In this document: one piece after another, positions 8,297-17,628 of the stretch
How the letters are laid out: every line of letters starts with the position of its first letter
How positions within the stretch are numbered: the stretch's first letter is position 1
DNA from: Polaribacter sp. NJDZ03
Lineage (GTDB): Bacteria > Bacteroidota > Bacteroidia > Flavobacteriales > Flavobacteriaceae
NCBI RefSeq assembly: GCF_019263805.1
Contig: NZ_CP079195.1
Location: forward strand, 747,501-811,500
Reading direction: 5' to 3'
Length of the DNA: 64,000 bases
The notes under the pieces: model-generated
What the model was told of the DNA's origin: nothing
The model's database searches: none
What the model saw: only the letters and a program-made list of their open reading frames with translations
Position numbers and translations under genes: made by a program

Positions 8297-9266
8297 TTGG
8301 GTTCAAAATTTAGCAGATTGGTTTGTCTATAATGTTTTGAACTTGAGCAAAGAACAACACATTGCAGAAGCGCTCAATTTCTTTATATTCGACACCATAA
8401 AAATTTTAATATTACTCTTTGTTATTATCTTTTTAATGGGAATTGTAAACAGTTATTTTCCAATAGATAAAGTTAAAAATTATCTTTCTAGAAATAAATT
8501 ATATGGATTAGAATACTTAATGGCAAGTCTTTTTGGGGTGGTCACTCCTTTTTGTTCTTGTTCATCAGTTCCTTTATTTATTGGTTTTGTACGAGGAGGA
8601 ATTCCGTTAGGTGTAACGTTTGCATTTTTAATTACTTCTCCCCTAGTTAACGAAGTTGCAATCGGACTTTTTATCGGTTTATTCGGTGTTAAAACTACCC
8701 TAATTTATGTAGTTAGTGGTATTTTATTAGGGACTATTTCTGGAGTAATTCTTCAAAAATTAAAACTAGAAACTTATTTAACACCATGGGTAAAAGAAGT
8801 TTTAGCAAAAGCACAAAGAGAACAAGACATCTTTATTGCAGAGAAAAAATCTTTAAAACAACGGTTACCTATAATCTGGAATGAAGTTCTAACTATTTTA
8901 AAAGGTGTTATTCCTTATGTAATTGTGGGTATCGCCATTGGCGGATTAATGCATGGTTATATTCCCGAAGGTTTTTTTGAACAATACATGGCAAAAGACA
9001 ATCTATTTGCAGTACCAATTGCTACCATTTTAGCAGTACCCATGTATTCTAACGCATCCGGAATATTACCAGTAGCGCAAGTTTTAGTGGCAAAAGGTAT
9101 TCCTTTAGGAACCGCAATTGCTTTTATGATGGGGGTTGTTGGCTTGTCTCTACCAGAAGCAATGCTTTTAAAGAAAGTAATGACTTTAAAACTGATCGGA
9201 ATCTTTTTTGGCGTGGTTACGCTTTGCATCATCATTTCTGGTTATTTATTTAATATGATTTTATAA
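8289..9266 (+). CDS. Permease of the ArsP/YraQ (DUF318) family
   Basis: 325 residues with about eight to ten membrane segments. The hallmark is FCSCSSVPLF (88-97) at the first half-repeat, with C89 and C91, and the second repeat around PMYSNASGILPVAQVL. A long charged loop (KAQREQDIFIAEKKS) separates the halves. ArsP members export trivalent organoarsenicals; YraQ homologues have unclear substrates. The two pore cysteines and the ArsR/thioredoxin context support a thiophilic substrate. Starts with ATG inside the OsmC gene (8-bp overlap). Confidence 0.9.
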   Translation: MFDWVQNLADWFVYNVLNLSKEQHIAEALNFFIFDTIKILILLFVIIFLMGIVNSYFPIDKVKNYLSRNKLYGLEYLMASLFGVVTPFCSCSSVPLFIGFVRGGIPLGVTFAFLITSPLVNEVAIGLFIGLFGVKTTLIYVVSGILLGTISGVILQKLKLETYLTPWVKEVLAKAQREQDIFIAEKKSLKQRLPIIWNEVLTILKGVIPYVIVGIAIGGLMHGYIPEGFFEQYMAKDNLFAVPIATILAVPMYSNASGILPVAQVLVAKGIPLGTAIAFMMGVVGLSLPEAMLLKKVMTLKLIGIFFGVVTLCIIISGYLFNMIL

Positions 9267-9274
9267 GAATTAAT

Positions 9275-10177
9275 ATGGCTCATTCACACAATCATACTCC
9301 ACCTTCCTTAAGTTCTAAAGATATTAACCGTTCTTTTTTAATTGGTATCGGTTTAAATGTGGTGTATGTTATTATAGAATTAGGTTATGGTTATAAAATA
9401 GGTTCTACAGCTTTACTTTCTGATGCTGTTCATAATATTGGTGATATTTCGGGCTTATTATTGGCTTTTTTAGCTTTTCGATTATTACGATTTAAACCCA
9501 ATGCTGTATTTACGTACGGACTAAAAAAAGGCTCTGTTGTGGCTTCTTTTCTCAATTCAATATTGTTAGCTTTTGCTATTGGAGCTATAGCATGGCAAGG
9601 GTTTAGAAACATTCTACACCCTACAAATATCAACGGAAATGTAGTGATGATAGTGGCTGCAATTGGTATTGTAATTAATTTTTCTTCTGCACTTTTATTT
9701 CATAAAAAAAAGAAAGACGATTTAAACATAAAAGCAGCCTATTGGCACTTAATGGCAGATGCCTTGGTTTCTTTAGGTGTTGTTTTATCTGGATTCATAA
9801 TTAAATATACCGGTTGGAATTTCATAGATGGTGTTACCGCTATTTTAATCGCTATAGTGATACTAATTAGTACTTGGAGTCTTTTTAAAGATAGCCTTAT
9901 TGCTATGATGGATGGTGTACCAACATCTATTGATATAAACGAAATTACAAAACATCTTATATCAATTAAAGGAGTTTTAGGAATTCATCATGTTCATATT
10001 TGGAGTATGAGTACTAGTGAAAATGCTTTTACGGCTCATATTGTTGTAAATAATTTGGATGATTTATCTACCATTAAAAAAAATATTAAAGAAGAACTCA
10101 TGGCGCATCATATTACGCATAATACACTAGAGTTTGAAACTACAGATGAAAAGTGTACCGAAAAAAATAGTAAATAA
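9275..10177 (+). CDS. Cation diffusion facilitator (CDF) metal exporter, CzcD-like
   Basis: 300 residues: His-containing N-terminus (MAHSHNHT), six membrane segments, and the two-site metal motif of CDF transporters: D50...H53...D57 in TM2 region (LLSDAVHNIGD) and H158...D162 in TM5 (HLMAD). The cytoplasmic C-terminal domain (residues ~210-290) has HHVHIWSMS. Zn/Cd-type CDFs have HxxxD in TM5, as here. It would export divalent metal in exchange for protons at the inner membrane. Only 8 bp after the permease, so it is the last gene of the ArsR cluster. Confidence 0.93.
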   Translation: MAHSHNHTPPSLSSKDINRSFLIGIGLNVVYVIIELGYGYKIGSTALLSDAVHNIGDISGLLLAFLAFRLLRFKPNAVFTYGLKKGSVVASFLNSILLAFAIGAIAWQGFRNILHPTNINGNVVMIVAAIGIVINFSSALLFHKKKKDDLNIKAAYWHLMADALVSLGVVLSGFIIKYTGWNFIDGVTAILIAIVILISTWSLFKDSLIAMMDGVPTSIDINEITKHLISIKGVLGIHHVHIWSMSTSENAFTAHIVVNNLDDLSTIKKNIKEELMAHHITHNTLEFETTDEKCTEKNSK

Positions 10178-10589
10178 ATCTAAAATAAAATTAATAAAAA
10201 ATTAAGCAGGTTGTTATATTCTTTTAGGATGTAATTCTAGTTATTCTGCGATCAAGTTGAACTTATACTTTGGAGAAAGTAAGTTTCATATAGCTTCTTT
10301 TTTAATCAGAATAGAGAACAGTTTTTAGCTTGTTTATTAATTATTATTGGTTTGATTATGTTGAATAGTATCAAACTTTTTTTTTAGGAAAATCTAATTT
10401 TTAAAAAATTTACCTAATAAATTTAATGGAAAAGGTTTACAATAAAACTACCAAAATAGAAAAGTCATGCAAGTCAATGCTATTATCGTTTTATATTGAC
10501 AGAACTGAATTCAGTTACTATTTTTAGAAGAAAAAAAAATATAAAACATGAGCACTAGTCTAACGTATAAACCTCTATTTTAAAATAGG
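10178..10589. other. Intergenic region without a supported gene
   Basis: 412 bp of AT-rich sequence between convergent genes. It contains an unsupported 33-codon frame (10426-10527) and a perfect 14-bp palindrome AACTGAATTCAGTT (10503-10516). I see no terminator with a clear T-run and no RNA gene. Confidence 0.5.
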
Positions 10590-11378
10590 TTAATTTTTAA
10601 TTTGTTCTACAGAAACACTTTGTTCTAAAGAGTGTGCTACAGGTCCGAATTGATTAAAAATAGCAACATCAACTGCATCAAGACCATAACCCACTGTTAC
10701 ATAGCCACCCTTTTGTCCGGTTTGAGTGGCATCAAAAGTATACCATCGCCCACCAACATAAGCTTCAAACCAGGCATGCATATCCATTGGTTGTAATTGG
10801 TGTAAATATCCTACCACCATACGAGCAGGAATACTTAAACTTCTACATAAAGCAATGCCTAAATGCGCTAAATCTCTACAAACCCCAGAGCGTTTACTAT
10901 ACACTTCTGTAGCAGAAATAGGATAATCACTACTCCCAGGAATATAACTTATATTAGTCCGCAGCCATTCTTCTATTGCAAATACTTGTTTATAACCAGC
11001 GGGTTTATCTAAAGTAATAGCATTTGCCAAATCATTAAAACGGTCAGATTCGCAGTACCTACTTGGTAATAAATAGCAAAGTACATCATTGGGTAGCTGC
11101 GCAATCTCTACAAAGGCAGCATCAAAATTAACATCCACAAATTCAGAAGTTTTTACATCTGAACTCGTATAAATAGAAAACTGACCTACTGGAGCAACAA
11201 ACCGTTGGTATAAATTACCATAATCGTCTGTAAATTCAAGAATTTTTATATTGGGTGTTATTTTAAATTCGTCGCGCTCAATCCACTGTTCTGCTCCGCT
11301 TCGAGGACGCAATCTTAAAATAAAAGGAGTAGGTATTTCTATATTAAAAACCAAATTACAACGAACACGTAACCACAT
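10590..11378 (-). CDS. Transglutaminase-like cysteine protease-fold protein
   Basis: 262 residues from the ATG at 11378 (a TTG two codons earlier is possible). N-terminal beta domain (1-~125) of the bacterial transglutaminase-N type, then the transglutaminase core with the triad C167 (SGVCRDLAHL), H201 (DMHAWFEAYVGGRWYTFD) and D216. No signal peptide, so cytoplasmic. Family members act as proteases, peptide amidases or in peptide tagging; no target is inferable. The gene is visibly richer in G+C than its neighbours and the sequence looks like proteobacterial or cyanobacterial homologues, which suggests transfer. It has no operon partner. Confidence 0.85.
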   Translation of the reverse strand: MWLRVRCNLVFNIEIPTPFILRLRPRSGAEQWIERDEFKITPNIKILEFTDDYGNLYQRFVAPVGQFSIYTSSDVKTSEFVDVNFDAAFVEIAQLPNDVLCYLLPSRYCESDRFNDLANAITLDKPAGYKQVFAIEEWLRTNISYIPGSSDYPISATEVYSKRSGVCRDLAHLGIALCRSLSIPARMVVGYLHQLQPMDMHAWFEAYVGGRWYTFDATQTGQKGGYVTVGYGLDAVDVAIFNQFGPVAHSLEQSVSVEQIKN

Positions 11379-11605
11379 AAGCAAACCTTATTAATAACAG
11401 TTGTTATTACCAAAATTGGCAATATTTAAAGTTAACTTATTAAAATTATAATAGTGTTAATTTAAATGCAATAGTTGTACTATAAATTTGCTTGAACAAT
11501 AAAATTTTGTCTTAAAATTAGCAATTAAAAATATTGCTTATTCCTTTGTAATTTTCAATTTAAATAATTTGTAAGAATAATAGGACTTTTAATTTTTCAT
11601 TAAAA

Positions 11606-11635
11606 AAAATCCCAATAATTTCTTATTGGGATTTT
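11606..11635 (-). terminator. Rho-independent terminator after ychF
   Basis: Perfect 13-bp stem AAAATCCCAATAA (11606-11618) and TTATTGGGATTTT (11623-11635), loop TTTC. On the minus strand it is followed by a T-run (the As at 11602-11609), 38 bp beyond the ychF stop. Confidence 0.85.
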
Positions 11636-11672
11636 CTAATATTTATAAAAATAAATCTAAAATTAGAATTTA

Positions 11673-12764
11673 TTATACATTAAATCTAAAATGCATGATA
11701 TCACCATCTTTAACAACATATTCTTTACCTTCTACTTTCATTTTACCAGCTTCTTTTACTTTCGCTTCAGAGCCATAAGTAGCAAAGTCTTCATAAGCAA
11801 TTGTTTCTGCTCTAATAAAACCTTTTTCGAAATCTGTATGGATAACTCCTGCAGCTTGTGGCGCAGTAGAACCAATAGGAATTGTCCAAGCTCTAACTTC
11901 TTTTACACCTGCTGTAAAATAGGTTTGTAAGTTTAATAATTTATATGCAGAACGTACTAATCTAGAAACACCCGCTTCTTCTAAGCCAATATCGGCTAAA
12001 AACATTTGTCTTTCTTCGTAATCGTCTAATTCTGTAATATCTGCCTCTGTACCTACTGCCAAAACAATAACTTCTGCATTTTCATCTTTTACAGCCTCTC
12101 TAATTTTTTCTACATATGCATTTCCAGAAACTGCAGAACCTTCATCAACATTACAAACATATAACACTGGTTTTAAAGTAATAAACTGTAATGGTTGTAC
12201 AAACTCCATTTCTTTTTCTGTAAACTCTAAAGTTCTTACAGAAATTCCTTTTAATAAAGTTTCTTCAATTTTAAGTAAAACTACTAATTCTACTTGCGCT
12301 TCTTTATTACCTGTTTTTGCAGTTCTTTTTACACGCTCTAAACGTTTTTCTACTGCTTCTAAATCTTTTAATTGTAATTCAATATCAATTGTTTCTTTAT
12401 CTCTAACAGGATCTATAGAATTATCTACGTGTATAATGTTATCATTATCAAAACAGCGAATTACATGTAAAAGTGCATCTGTTTCGCGAATATTTGCTAA
12501 AAACTGATTTCCTAAACCTTCTCCTTTACTTGCTCCTTTTACCAAACCAGCAATATCTACAATCTCTACAGTAGCAGGCTGAACTCTTTCTGGAACAACT
12601 AATTCTTCTAATTTTTCTAAACGTGTATCTGGCACGTTTACAACTCCTAAATTGGGCTCAATTGTACAAAAAGGAAAGTTAGCACTTTGCGCTTTTGCAT
12701 TTGATAAACAGTTAAATAAAGTTGATTTTCCTACGTTTGGTAATCCTACAATTCCGGCTTTCAT
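11673..12764 (-). CDS. ychF: Redox-regulated ATPase YchF (OLA1-type)
   Basis: 363 residues, exactly the usual YchF length. P-loop GLPNVGKST (7-15), G2/G3 region DIAGLVKGASKGEGLGN, the non-canonical G4 position typical of YchF (CNVDE), and the C-terminal TGS domain ending FRFNV. YchF hydrolyses ATP rather than GTP, binds ribosomes and is linked to oxidative stress and translation. It is monocistronic: own terminator downstream and a -7 box immediately upstream. Confidence 0.98.
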   Translation of the reverse strand: MKAGIVGLPNVGKSTLFNCLSNAKAQSANFPFCTIEPNLGVVNVPDTRLEKLEELVVPERVQPATVEIVDIAGLVKGASKGEGLGNQFLANIRETDALLHVIRCFDNDNIIHVDNSIDPVRDKETIDIELQLKDLEAVEKRLERVKRTAKTGNKEAQVELVVLLKIEETLLKGISVRTLEFTEKEMEFVQPLQFITLKPVLYVCNVDEGSAVSGNAYVEKIREAVKDENAEVIVLAVGTEADITELDDYEERQMFLADIGLEEAGVSRLVRSAYKLLNLQTYFTAGVKEVRAWTIPIGSTAPQAAGVIHTDFEKGFIRAETIAYEDFATYGSEAKVKEAGKMKVEGKEYVVKDGDIMHFRFNV

Positions 12765-12784
12765 GTAAATAAATTTTGCGAGTG

Positions 12785-12792
12785 CAAATATA
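12785..12792 (-). promoter_or_regulatory. ychF promoter -7 box
   Basis: Minus-strand TATATTTG fits the Bacteroidota -7 consensus TAnnTTTG and lies 21 bp before the ychF ATG. No convincing -33 TTG at the right distance was found. Confidence 0.5.
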
Positions 12793-12891
12793 ACGCAACT
12801 TTCATAAAAATAGAATTAAATCAATAAAGAAAGCTTAGAATGATCCTTTTTATTTATTTTTAAAAAATATTTTTCATATTTAAAGTTCTAA

Positions 12892-13455
12892 ATGAACAAA
12901 ATAACAGATCAATTTATTTGGAAAGCCTTAAAAGAAGGAGATCTTAGAGCGTTTTCTACACTCTTCGAAATCTATTATCCTCAACTGCATAGTTATGGCC
13001 TAAAAATTTCTAAAGATGTTGCACTTACAGAAGATTCTTTGCAAGATTTCTTTTTATATGTTTATGAACATAGAGAAAACTTAAGTGATTTAGAAAGCAT
13101 TGCTCCTTACCTATTTACTTCTTACAAGCGTTTTTTGTTAAAGATGATGCAAAAAAACGCAAAAGTAACACACACAGATTTTTCTAATGTACATTTTGTA
13201 GATTTTCAATTTACAGCAGAAGAAATAATGACGCAGCAAGAATCGGAAAGTTTTAAAAATAAAAACCTCTCTAAACTATTAAATAAATTGCCTAAAAGGC
13301 AAAAAGAAGCCATTTATTTAAAATACTACAGCGGTCTTAAAGCAAGTGAAATATCTGAAATAATGGGTATAAATTATCAAAGTGTTATAAACTCGCTGCA
13401 TAAAGCTATTAAAAATTTAAAAGAAGAAATCTCTATTTTAAAATTATTTAATTGA
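12892..13455 (+). CDS. ECF RNA polymerase sigma factor (FecI/sigma-24 type)
   Basis: 187 residues. Region 2 lies at ~10-75 (DLRAFSTLFEIYYPQLHSYG, LTEDSLQDFFLYVYEHR) and region 4 at ~125-180 (LPKRQKEAIYLKYYSGLKA, then the HTH SEIMGINYQSVINSLHKA). The next gene is a FecR anti-sigma factor and the one after is a TonB receptor with a signalling domain, the standard FecI-FecR-transducer order. It would direct transcription of the following receptor genes when the receptor is occupied. Cytoplasmic. Confidence 0.93.
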   Translation: MNKITDQFIWKALKEGDLRAFSTLFEIYYPQLHSYGLKISKDVALTEDSLQDFFLYVYEHRENLSDLESIAPYLFTSYKRFLLKMMQKNAKVTHTDFSNVHFVDFQFTAEEIMTQQESESFKNKNLSKLLNKLPKRQKEAIYLKYYSGLKASEISEIMGINYQSVINSLHKAIKNLKEEISILKLFN

Positions 13456-13529
13456 GTTTAACATAAAATTAAGAGTATAAAAAAACTAAATTCTCCTTAT
13501 ATAAGTACAATTCCCTATTATTTGTTACA

Positions 13530-14519
13530 ATGATTAAAAAAGAATACAATACCATAAATGATTTTTTAGATGATACTTCATTTAAAAATTGGGTACTTCA
13601 AAATAACGGCACTGATGTTGGTTTTTGGAATTTTTGGATTGCAAATAATCCTCATAAAAAAGAATTAGTAGATACTGCAAAAGACCTTGTTTTAGGTATT
13701 TCTTTTAATAAAAAGGATGTTGACAAAGAAAAAATTGCCCTAGAATGGAAAAAATTAGAAACTAAAATTGAAGCTAAAAATCCTATTCTAAAGAAAAAAA
13801 GAAATTACTTTAAAGCTTTTAGTGCAGCTGCTTCTATACTTTTGTTAATTTCTATTAGTTTTTATTTTGTATACAATAACTCTAAAATTACGCATAATAC
13901 TAATTACGGTGAAATTTTAAACCTAAAACTACAAGATGGCAGCCACGTTACTTTAAACTCTAATTCTAGTTTGTCCTACTATAAAAATAAAAGTAGAAAA
14001 GTTTGGTTAACTGGTGAAGCTTTTTTTCAGGTGGATAAAAAAACAGCTACAAATGCAAAATTTTGGGTTTTAACAGATGATTTATCTGTAGAAGTTTACG
14101 GAACATCATTTAATGTAAATACAAAAAAGAAAAAAACAGATGTATTTTTAGAAGAAGGAAATATTTGGTTAAAATTAAGTAATGGAACCGATAAAAAAAT
14201 GATTCCTGGTAATTATATTTCTTATTCCTCGGATAAAAATAAAATTTTAGAAGATAAAAATATTTTGAATGCAACCATAAAAACTTCTTGGAAAAATGGT
14301 TCTTTATTATTTGAAAACTTATCTTTGGAAAAGGCTATGGAAAAAATAGAAGAATCTTATGGGTATTCCATCATTTTTAAAGATAATTTAACTAAAAATA
14401 CTTTAATAACAGGAGCTGTTCCAATTACAAATATAGACATCTGTATAAAAGCCATTGAAAAATCTGCCAATGTTACAATTCTAAAAAAGGATAATAACTT
14501 AATTATAAGTACAAAGTAG
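13530..14519 (+). CDS. FecR-family anti-sigma factor
   Basis: 329 residues with one membrane helix at ~95-115 (AFSAAASILLLISISFYFVY). The cytoplasmic N-terminal part would hold the sigma factor. The periplasmic part has the FecR beta domain (LQDGSHVTLNSNSSLSY, VEVYGTSFNVN, VFLEEGNIWL) and a DUF4974-type C-terminus (LEKAMEKIEESYGY). It sits 74 bp after the sigma gene and 20 bp before the TonB receptor. Role: transmit the outer-membrane receptor signal to the sigma factor. Confidence 0.93.
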   Translation: MIKKEYNTINDFLDDTSFKNWVLQNNGTDVGFWNFWIANNPHKKELVDTAKDLVLGISFNKKDVDKEKIALEWKKLETKIEAKNPILKKKRNYFKAFSAAASILLLISISFYFVYNNSKITHNTNYGEILNLKLQDGSHVTLNSNSSLSYYKNKSRKVWLTGEAFFQVDKKTATNAKFWVLTDDLSVEVYGTSFNVNTKKKKTDVFLEEGNIWLKLSNGTDKKMIPGNYISYSSDKNKILEDKNILNATIKTSWKNGSLLFENLSLEKAMEKIEESYGYSIIFKDNLTKNTLITGAVPITNIDICIKAIEKSANVTILKKDNNLIISTK

Positions 14520-14539
14520 GCATAATTATACATTTTTAA

Positions 14540-17467
14540 ATGGTTCAAAAATTAGTATTCATAAAACTTATATTATTTATTTTTGTAACTTTTTCTTTTC
14601 AAAAAACAAATGCTCAAAAGTATCCTAAAAAGAGAATTCCATTAGCTACACTGCTCAATAAAATTAGTACAAATCACAAAATATTTTTTACTTATAAAGC
14701 AAACTTACTTGATCATAAACTCATTCAAGAAGAAGGATTTAGTAATTTATCTATAAAAGAATCTATTTCTTTATTAGAAAAATTAACTCCTTTTCTTTTT
14801 GATGATTTAGGAAATAGTTATTTTGTAATTTATCCTAAAATTAATTCTTCAAAAAAAACTTTAATTTTAAACGGTCAACCTAATTTTTATAAGAATATAG
14901 ATAGTCCTTTTAATAGAAATAAAATAACTGTAAAAGGAATTGTAATCAGTTCGGACAATAAACCGCTTAGTGGAGCAACTTTACAAGAAGCTTCTTTAGA
15001 AGGAACAACTACAAATAAAGAGGGTACGTTTGAATTTCAAGTTCAACAAAACAACACTATTACCGTTAGTTTTATAGGGCACAACTCTAAAACATTACAC
15101 CTTTCTTCAAATATTTTTCACACCATTATTTTACAATCTGGTCAAGAACTAGAAGAAGTACAAGTAATTGGCTCTAGAAATAAAAATAGAGTTGCCAATG
15201 ACTCTCCTGTTGCCATAGATTTTATCAATATTGAAGAAATGGCTACAAAAAGCAGTCAAGTAGAAATTAATCAATTTTTACAATATGTAATTCCCTCATT
15301 TAACGCTACAAAACAATCGGGTGCAGATGGCGCAGATCATATAGATCCTGCAACTATTAGAGGTCTAGGCCCAGATCAAACCTTAGTTTTAATCAACGGA
15401 AAAAGAAGGCATCAAGCCTCATTAATTAATTTATACGGAACCCGAGGAAGAGGAAATTCTGGTACCGATTTAAATGCGATTCCTATTTCTGCTATAAAAA
15501 GAATTGAATTATTAAGAGATGGAGCTTCTGCTCAATATGGCTCCGATGCTATTGCAGGAGTTTTAAATATTGTTTTAAAAGACACAGATAATGAATTAAA
15601 TATAAGTTCTACATTAGGTTTTCACAATGCAAATAGCAATCGTTTTCTACCTAATAAAGTGGATGGTTTTACCTATAAATTGGCTTTAAATTATGGAACT
15701 AAGATTAATAATGGAGGTTTTATAAATTTTACAACAGAAGCATTATCCGTAGATAATACAGTAAGATCTGGTACGTTTGCAAGAGAAAAATTTGGACAAG
15801 CAGCAGTAAAGAACGTAAGCCTTTTTGTAAATTCTGAAATACCTATTTATAATAAAACAAAATTATATTTTAATGGTGGTCTTCACTATAAAAACACCGA
15901 AGCTTTTGCCTTTTCAAGAAAACCGAATAGCGAAAGAAATGTACTTGAAATCTACCCAAACGGATTTAATCCTTTAATTACATCTAATATATTAGACAAT
16001 TCCTTTTCTCTAGGGTTACTTACCAATTTTAAAGATTGGAATGTTGATGTTAATAACACTTTTGGGCGAAATAATTTTCATTACTTTATAAAAAACACAC
16101 TAAATGCTACTCTTTTAGAAAACTCACCCACAGAATTTGATGCCGGAGGGCATCAACTAATACAAAACACAACAAGTATAGATTTTTCTAAATACTTTGA
16201 TACTAGTACTTATGGTTTTAATATTGCGTTAGGGCTAGAATATCGATTAGATAAATATAAAATTTTTGCAGGTGAAGAGACTTCTTATGCAGGTTATGAT
16301 ATAATCGGAAATGTAATACACACCAATACACCTGCAGAGAATTACAAAACCTATAATAATACAATTAGACCCGGAGGCTCACAAGGTTTCCCTGGGTATT
16401 CACCAGAAAATGAAGTAGATAGAAACAGGTCTAATTTTAGTATTTACGCGGATACAGAAATAGATTTTTCTAAGAAATTTATGATTGGTTCTGCCCTACG
16501 CTTCGAATATTACAGTGATTTTGGAAGTACACTTAATTTTAAATTGGCATCGAGGTATAAAATTACTAAAAAATTAAATTTCAGAAGTTCTTATAGTACG
16601 GGTTTCAGAGCACCATCTCTAGCTCAAATTTATTACAATTTAACTTTTACCAATTTTATTGGTGATACACCAACAGAATCATTATTGGTTGCAAACAATA
16701 GTCCTATTGCAAGAAGGTTTAATATTGATGAGCTAAAAGAAGAAAAAGCCAGAAACTTTAGTTTCGGTTTTACCTCTAACTTAAACACTAACTTTAAAGC
16801 ATCTATAGATACTTACATTGTTTCTATAAAAGATAGAATAATTTTAAGTGGAAATTTTGATGCCTCAACACTTGGTTTTGATGTAAAGAATGTACAATTT
16901 TTTGCCAATGGTGTAGATACTAGAACTACAGGTGTTGATTTGGTTTTAAACTGGAACAAAAAAATTAGAAACAGCCTATTTTCTATTGATCTTTCTGGAA
17001 ACATCAACTATATGAAGATTACCAATATTAAAAACAAACAACTAGATAAAGAAACTTTTTTCGGTAAAAGAGACCAACAATTTTTATTAGCCTCTGCTCC
17101 TAAAAGCAAGTTTAACTTGGGTTTGAATTATAATTATAAAAAACTAAAAACCTCCTTAATTTTTACTAGATTTAGTAAAGTAGCACTAATTGACTGGCAA
17201 ATAAACCAAGACTTGTCTCTTTTTAATAATTCTGAACAAGAAAGACTAGACGCTTCTACAGATATTTATCAACCCAAAATTATAACAGACTTACATTTTA
17301 GTTACCCGTTAAATAAAATATTTAATCTACAGCTAGGTGCAAATAACTTATTTAATATCTACCCAACTAAACAACATAAACATACAGATAGTGGTGGTTT
17401 ATGGGACGCTACACAAATGGGAACAAATGGCTCTTTTTACTACACTAAACTAAGCATTAAGTTCTAA
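14540..17467 (+). CDS. TonB-dependent receptor with signalling (STN) and carboxypeptidase-D-like domains
   Basis: 975 residues. Signal peptide 1-26 (cleavage after TNAQ). Residues ~30-100 form an STN-like secretin/TonB short domain (PLATLLNKISTNHKIFFTYK, SIKESISLLEKLTP); ~128-200 a carboxypeptidase-D regulatory-like domain (KGIVISSDNKPLSGATL); then the plug (RGLGPDQTLVLINGKRRHQ, RDGASAQYGSDAIAGV) and a 22-strand-type barrel ending in Phe (TKLSIKF). The STN domain marks it as the transducer for the FecR/ECF pair just upstream. Substrate unknown; the plug and barrel resemble receptors annotated for iron complexes, but this is not decisive. Confidence 0.93.
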   Translation: MVQKLVFIKLILFIFVTFSFQKTNAQKYPKKRIPLATLLNKISTNHKIFFTYKANLLDHKLIQEEGFSNLSIKESISLLEKLTPFLFDDLGNSYFVIYPKINSSKKTLILNGQPNFYKNIDSPFNRNKITVKGIVISSDNKPLSGATLQEASLEGTTTNKEGTFEFQVQQNNTITVSFIGHNSKTLHLSSNIFHTIILQSGQELEEVQVIGSRNKNRVANDSPVAIDFINIEEMATKSSQVEINQFLQYVIPSFNATKQSGADGADHIDPATIRGLGPDQTLVLINGKRRHQASLINLYGTRGRGNSGTDLNAIPISAIKRIELLRDGASAQYGSDAIAGVLNIVLKDTDNELNISSTLGFHNANSNRFLPNKVDGFTYKLALNYGTKINNGGFINFTTEALSVDNTVRSGTFAREKFGQAAVKNVSLFVNSEIPIYNKTKLYFNGGLHYKNTEAFAFSRKPNSERNVLEIYPNGFNPLITSNILDNSFSLGLLTNFKDWNVDVNNTFGRNNFHYFIKNTLNATLLENSPTEFDAGGHQLIQNTTSIDFSKYFDTSTYGFNIALGLEYRLDKYKIFAGEETSYAGYDIIGNVIHTNTPAENYKTYNNTIRPGGSQGFPGYSPENEVDRNRSNFSIYADTEIDFSKKFMIGSALRFEYYSDFGSTLNFKLASRYKITKKLNFRSSYSTGFRAPSLAQIYYNLTFTNFIGDTPTESLLVANNSPIARRFNIDELKEEKARNFSFGFTSNLNTNFKASIDTYIVSIKDRIILSGNFDASTLGFDVKNVQFFANGVDTRTTGVDLVLNWNKKIRNSLFSIDLSGNINYMKITNIKNKQLDKETFFGKRDQQFLLASAPKSKFNLGLNYNYKKLKTSLIFTRFSKVALIDWQINQDLSLFNNSEQERLDASTDIYQPKIITDLHFSYPLNKIFNLQLGANNLFNIYPTKQHKHTDSGGLWDATQMGTNGSFYYTKLSIKF

Positions 17468-17628
17468 ACATTATCATTACATTTCTTTTTTAGCATTTTC
17501 TTTAAAAAAAAATCATTTTTAAAGAGTATACTTTTTTGTTTTCTTCCTTATACAATAAAAGAGTACTTAATTTATCTTAAAAAATTAAGAAACTCACCAA
17601 ACACATTTATTAACCAATAATTATATTT

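Noticed and set aside
10426..10527. 33-codon frame between the CDF exporter and the transglutaminase gene
   Set aside because: Too short, no family match, and no promoter or terminator.
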